This document shows positions 13,741 to 15,687 of a stretch of DNA of 15,687 bases, in pieces. The notes under the pieces were generated by a model that saw nothing but the letters and a program-made list of their open reading frames with translations, did no database searches and was not told where the DNA came from. Where the stretch lies: NCBI GenBank assembly GCA_900543455.1, contig UQRR01000049.1, forward strand, positions 1-15,687, written 5' to 3'. The stretch comes from an uncultured Dialister sp. (GTDB lineage: Bacteria > Bacillota > Negativicutes > Veillonellales > Dialisteraceae). Each line of letters begins with the position of its first letter. Position 1 is the first letter of the stretch. Both the position numbers and the translations under genes were made by a program.

Positions 13741-14745
13741 ATGCAGGAATTTATCATACAAAAGGAAGAAGCGGGACAGACGGTGATGAAGTACCTGGCG
13801 CGGCTCTTGCCGGAGGCGTCCATGGGGCTTCTTCGAAAGAGCATGCGCAAGAAGAATATCGTTCTTAATGGGAAGAAGATCGAAGGAAGAGAAAAGATCG
13901 CCGCGGGGGACAACGTGAAGGTCTGGTTCTCCGATGAGACGATCGAAAAATTTCGCGGAAAAAAAGAAGAAGCGCCCAAGCGTGACTATCCTGACTTTGA
14001 AACATGGATCCTGTATGAAGACGAAAACATCATCATCCTCAATAAACCGGCAGGTCTTCTCTCGCAGGGGGACACTTCCGGCGCCCCGTCTCTGAATGAA
14101 GCCCTCCTCTCCGCGCGGGAAAGCAGAGCCGGTGTCACGCCCTCCATCTGTCACCGGCTGGACAGAAATACCAGCGGCCTCGTCATCGCGGGCAAGACCA
14201 TGCGTGGATTGCAGGAAATGAATGCACTCATCAAGGCGCGCTCTCTCACGAAAGTGTATCAGGCTCTCGTTTACGGGAAGACGCCGGCTTCGGGGATTTT
14301 GAAAGGCTACCTCGTCAAGGACCACGAAAGAAATCAGGTGCGCTATACCGAGCGCGCTGAACAAGGTGCGCTTCCCATCGAGACGCACTATGAGACGCTC
14401 GAAACCGTAGAGGCCCGTGGATGCCTCTTTTCTCTCGTCCGCGTTCATCTCGTGACAGGGCGCTCGCACCAGATCCGCCTGCATTTTTCCTCCATCGGCC
14501 ATCCGCTTTTGGGCGATCGGAAATATGGCAGCCGCGCGAGCCTTTCCGCGTCAGAGGCGCTCCATATCCGCCGCCAGCTCCTCCACGCAGCCTCGCTCAC
14601 CTTTCCTGTGCTTACGGATGATTTCGCCTATCTGTCCGGCAAGACGTTCACCGCGCCTTTGCCGGCCGATTTCGCCTCTGTCTGTCATTTGGGGCGGCAT
14701 GGCTTGACAGGTGAGAAAAGCGGAAAACGGAACGGTGAGAACTGA
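13741..14745 (+). CDS. RluA-family RNA pseudouridine synthase
   Basis: Isomerises selected uridines of rRNA or tRNA to pseudouridine. Seen: an N-terminal S4-like RNA-binding region (about 10-62, with LLRKSMRKKNIVLNGKKIEG), then the catalytic domain. That domain contains LYEDENIIILNKPAGLLSQG and ICHRLDRNTSGLVIAGKT with catalytic D141, and VTGRSHQIRLHFSSIGHPLLGD near the end. AGGGAG at 13727-13732 supports the start. The site specificity (RluC, RluD or other) cannot be told. Odd: about the last 20 codons (from 14684) and the stop codon are encoded by repeat sequence. The same bases recur at 14876-14942 and 15280-15341, so the original C terminus has probably been replaced or extended by an inserted repeat. 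Confidence 0.9.
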   Translation: MQEFIIQKEEAGQTVMKYLARLLPEASMGLLRKSMRKKNIVLNGKKIEGREKIAAGDNVKVWFSDETIEKFRGKKEEAPKRDYPDFETWILYEDENIIILNKPAGLLSQGDTSGAPSLNEALLSARESRAGVTPSICHRLDRNTSGLVIAGKTMRGLQEMNALIKARSLTKVYQALVYGKTPASGILKGYLVKDHERNQVRYTERAEQGALPIETHYETLETVEARGCLFSLVRVHLVTGRSHQIRLHFSSIGHPLLGDRKYGSRASLSASEALHIRRQLLHAASLTFPVLTDDFAYLSGKTFTAPLPADFASVCHLGRHGLTGEKSGKRNGEN

Positions 14746-14957
14746 GTCGAAGAATCTTGCAAGCAGAGGGGAAGCGAGAGATCCTTCGACTCAGGCGACA
14801 ACTGTTCTGGCGAAGTCAGGCACACATTTTCCTTTCCAACCGCTCAGGATGACGGCGTGGGGGACTGCGCCATTCGTCATTCTGAGCGGCGGTATGGAAT
14901 GACAGGCGAAAAATGCGGAAAACGGAACGGTGAGAACTGAGCCGAAGAATCTTGTGG
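14684..14957. repeat. 195-bp repeat unit 1 and truncated unit 2, left of the GIY-YIG gene
   Basis: One full unit (14705-14899; upstream similarity reaches back to about 14684) and the first 58 bp of a second (14900-14957). Hairpins seen: CTGAGTCGAAGAATCT (14742-14757) with AGATCCTTCGACTCAG (14779-14794), one mismatch; CCGCTCAGGATGAC (14840-14853) with GTCATTCTGAGCGG (14876-14889), one wobble; and GTCATTC/GAATGAC (14876-14903) at the unit junction. The unit matches 15304-15490 closely. A 63-codon open frame in it is not considered a gene. Confidence 0.88.
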
Positions 14958-14976
14958 TGTTTGCAAGAAAGAGTTG

Positions 14977-15267
14977 ATGACAGTGGGCTTTGTATACATT
15001 CTCACTTCAGCCAATCATAAGGTCTTGTATGTGGGCGTTACTAATGACTTACAGAGAAGGCTTTATGAGCACAAAAATCATATCGTTTTAGGGTATACGA
15101 GTAGATATCATGTCGATCAGCTGGTATACTTTGAGCGGTATAGCGATATAAAGGCTGCTATTGCCAGAGAAAAGCAACTGAAGGGGTGGACGCGGGTCAA
15201 GAAAGAGTGGCTGATTTATCGCTTGAATCCAGAATGGGTGGACTTATCACAAGCATGGGAAATATAG
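14977..15267 (+). CDS. Small GIY-YIG family nuclease, repeat-flanked
   Basis: A single-domain GIY-YIG endonuclease-like protein of 96 residues. Seen: VYIL with Y7, LYVGVTNDLQRRLYEHK with Y18, G20, R27 and H32, and REKQLKGW with the metal-binding glutamate E65. The end is LNPEWVDLSQ, typical of the stand-alone (UvrC N-domain-like) subgroup. All catalytic residues are kept. ATG 14977 is preferred to the TTG just before it; the ribosome site (AAGAAAGAG) is weak. GC is about 43% by sampling, against about 60% in neighbouring genes, which suggests transfer. The gene fills the space between a truncated repeat unit and the next unit, with 83-bp direct repeats (14875-14957 and 15279-15361) on each side. 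What the nuclease cuts is unknown; a role in moving these repeats is inference. Confidence 0.88.
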   Translation: MTVGFVYILTSANHKVLYVGVTNDLQRRLYEHKNHIVLGYTSRYHVDQLVYFERYSDIKAAIAREKQLKGWTRVKKEWLIYRLNPEWVDLSQAWEI

Positions 15268-15278
15268 GATATGGTCAA

Positions 15279-15525
15279 CGTCATTCTGAGCGGCGGTATG
15301 GAATGACAGGTGAGAAATGCGGAAAACGGAACGGTGAGAACTGAGCCGAAGAATCTTGTGGACAGAGGGGAAGCGAGAGATCCTTCGACTCTGTCCACAA
15401 CTGTTCTGGCGAAGTCAGGCACACATTTTCCTTTTCGACCGCTCAGGATGACGGCGTGGGGGACTGCGCTATTCGTGATTCTGGGCGATATGACAGGTTA
15501 GAAATGCAGAAAACGGAACGGTGAG
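15279..15525. repeat. 195-bp repeat family right of the GIY-YIG gene
   Basis: The tail of a unit (15279-15303), a nearly full unit (15304-15490) and the first 35 bp of another (15491-15525). Here TTGTGGACAGAG (15356-15367) pairs perfectly with CTCTGTCCACAA (15389-15400), a 12-bp stem absent from the left copy. The terminal GTCATTCTGAGCG is degraded to GTGATTCTGGGCG at 15475. No gene is seen from 15268 to the window end. Confidence 0.88.
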
Positions 15526-15643
15526 GGTTAGCCCGTGGGGCGTGCCGCCCTTTGACTCCTTGAGAAAGAGGGGGAGCGGGTTCTGTGGGTTCTACGGGTT
15601 CAGTGGGGAAGGTGCGGCGCATAAAAAACAGAAGCGCCGCGGA
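15523..15643 (-). repeat. Inverted copy of the trpB-trpA spacer block
   Basis: Read in reverse it repeats 12121-12237: stem GGCGC/GCGCC hairpin (15612-15640 region), nonamers GCGGGTTCT, GTGGGTTCT, ACGGGTTCA (15576-15602) and a GCCCGTGGGGC block (15530-15540). A GAAGTTTGAAA lead-in follows at 15652, and CCTAATCCCTA at 15677-15687 begins another heptamer array that runs out of the window. Confidence 0.78.
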
Positions 15644-15687
15644 AGTTTGAAATTAGCGACTTTCTCGTATCGCAAACCTAATCCCTA

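Noticed and set aside
13125..13979. Minus-strand frame of 284 codons across niaR and the start of the pseudouridine synthase gene
   Set aside because: It crosses two well-supported genes and a terminator on the other strand and shows no protein family features.
14711..14902. 63-codon open frame, with a similar one at 15310-15501, both reading as a Ser/Arg/Thr-rich peptide with TAWGT
   Set aside because: Both lie wholly inside the 195-bp repeat units, lack ribosome sites, and differ by many non-conservative changes. Their similarity is explained by the repeat.

Overview
The window looks like the chromosome of a diderm Firmicute, most likely a member of the Negativicutes (Selenomonas/Megasphaera-type). 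The inference rests on two features seen together. One is a T-box riboswitch, a Firmicutes-type control element. The other is an RND drug-efflux pump with a periplasmic lipoprotein adaptor, which needs an outer membrane. Coding GC is roughly 57-60% by sampling. The genus cannot be fixed from the sequence alone.

Layout, all genes on the + strand: a FeoA-FeoB fusion ferrous-iron transporter (260-2620) with its own terminator; a promoter, an RND periplasmic adaptor (2780-3952) and an AcrB-class RND pump (4412-7555); a strong promoter and tryptophan T-box leader (7789-8096) driving trpD, trpC, trpB and trpA (8304-13055), closed by a terminator at 13108-13139; a NiaR-type NAD-biosynthesis repressor (13182-13691) followed by an RluA-family pseudouridine synthase (13741-14745); and a small AT-rich GIY-YIG nuclease gene (14977-15267) set between copies of a roughly 195-bp repeat. 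The trp operon has no trpE, trpG or trpF here, so anthranilate synthesis and the PRA-isomerase step must be encoded elsewhere or be absent.

The most unusual content is between the genes. Nearly every spacer, including those inside the trp operon and between the two efflux genes, is filled with three kinds of repeat. (1) Tandem 7-bp arrays whose unit sequence drifts (CCCTGAA to CCCTAAT to CCCTAGT to CCCCAGT, or GACTGGT/GACTAGT/AGCTAGT/GGCTAGT/GATTAGG) while the 7-bp register is kept for up to 23 consecutive units. (2) REP-like elements carrying very tight hairpins (GGGC-ATC-GCCC, GCGGC-GAA-GCCGC) in both orientations. (3) Near the right end, roughly 195-bp units of the GTCATTCTGAGCG / GAAGAATCTT / GCTCAGGATGAC kind. 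The GIY-YIG gene sits in these units as a 404-bp cassette that could be removed exactly between two 83-bp direct repeats (81/83 identical). The repeats run into genes: the niaR stop codon lies in a heptamer, and about the last 20 codons of the pseudouridine synthase are repeat-derived.

My candidates for an undescribed system are the phase-locked drifting heptamer family and the GIY-YIG nuclease/repeat cassette. No function for either can be proved from this sequence alone.
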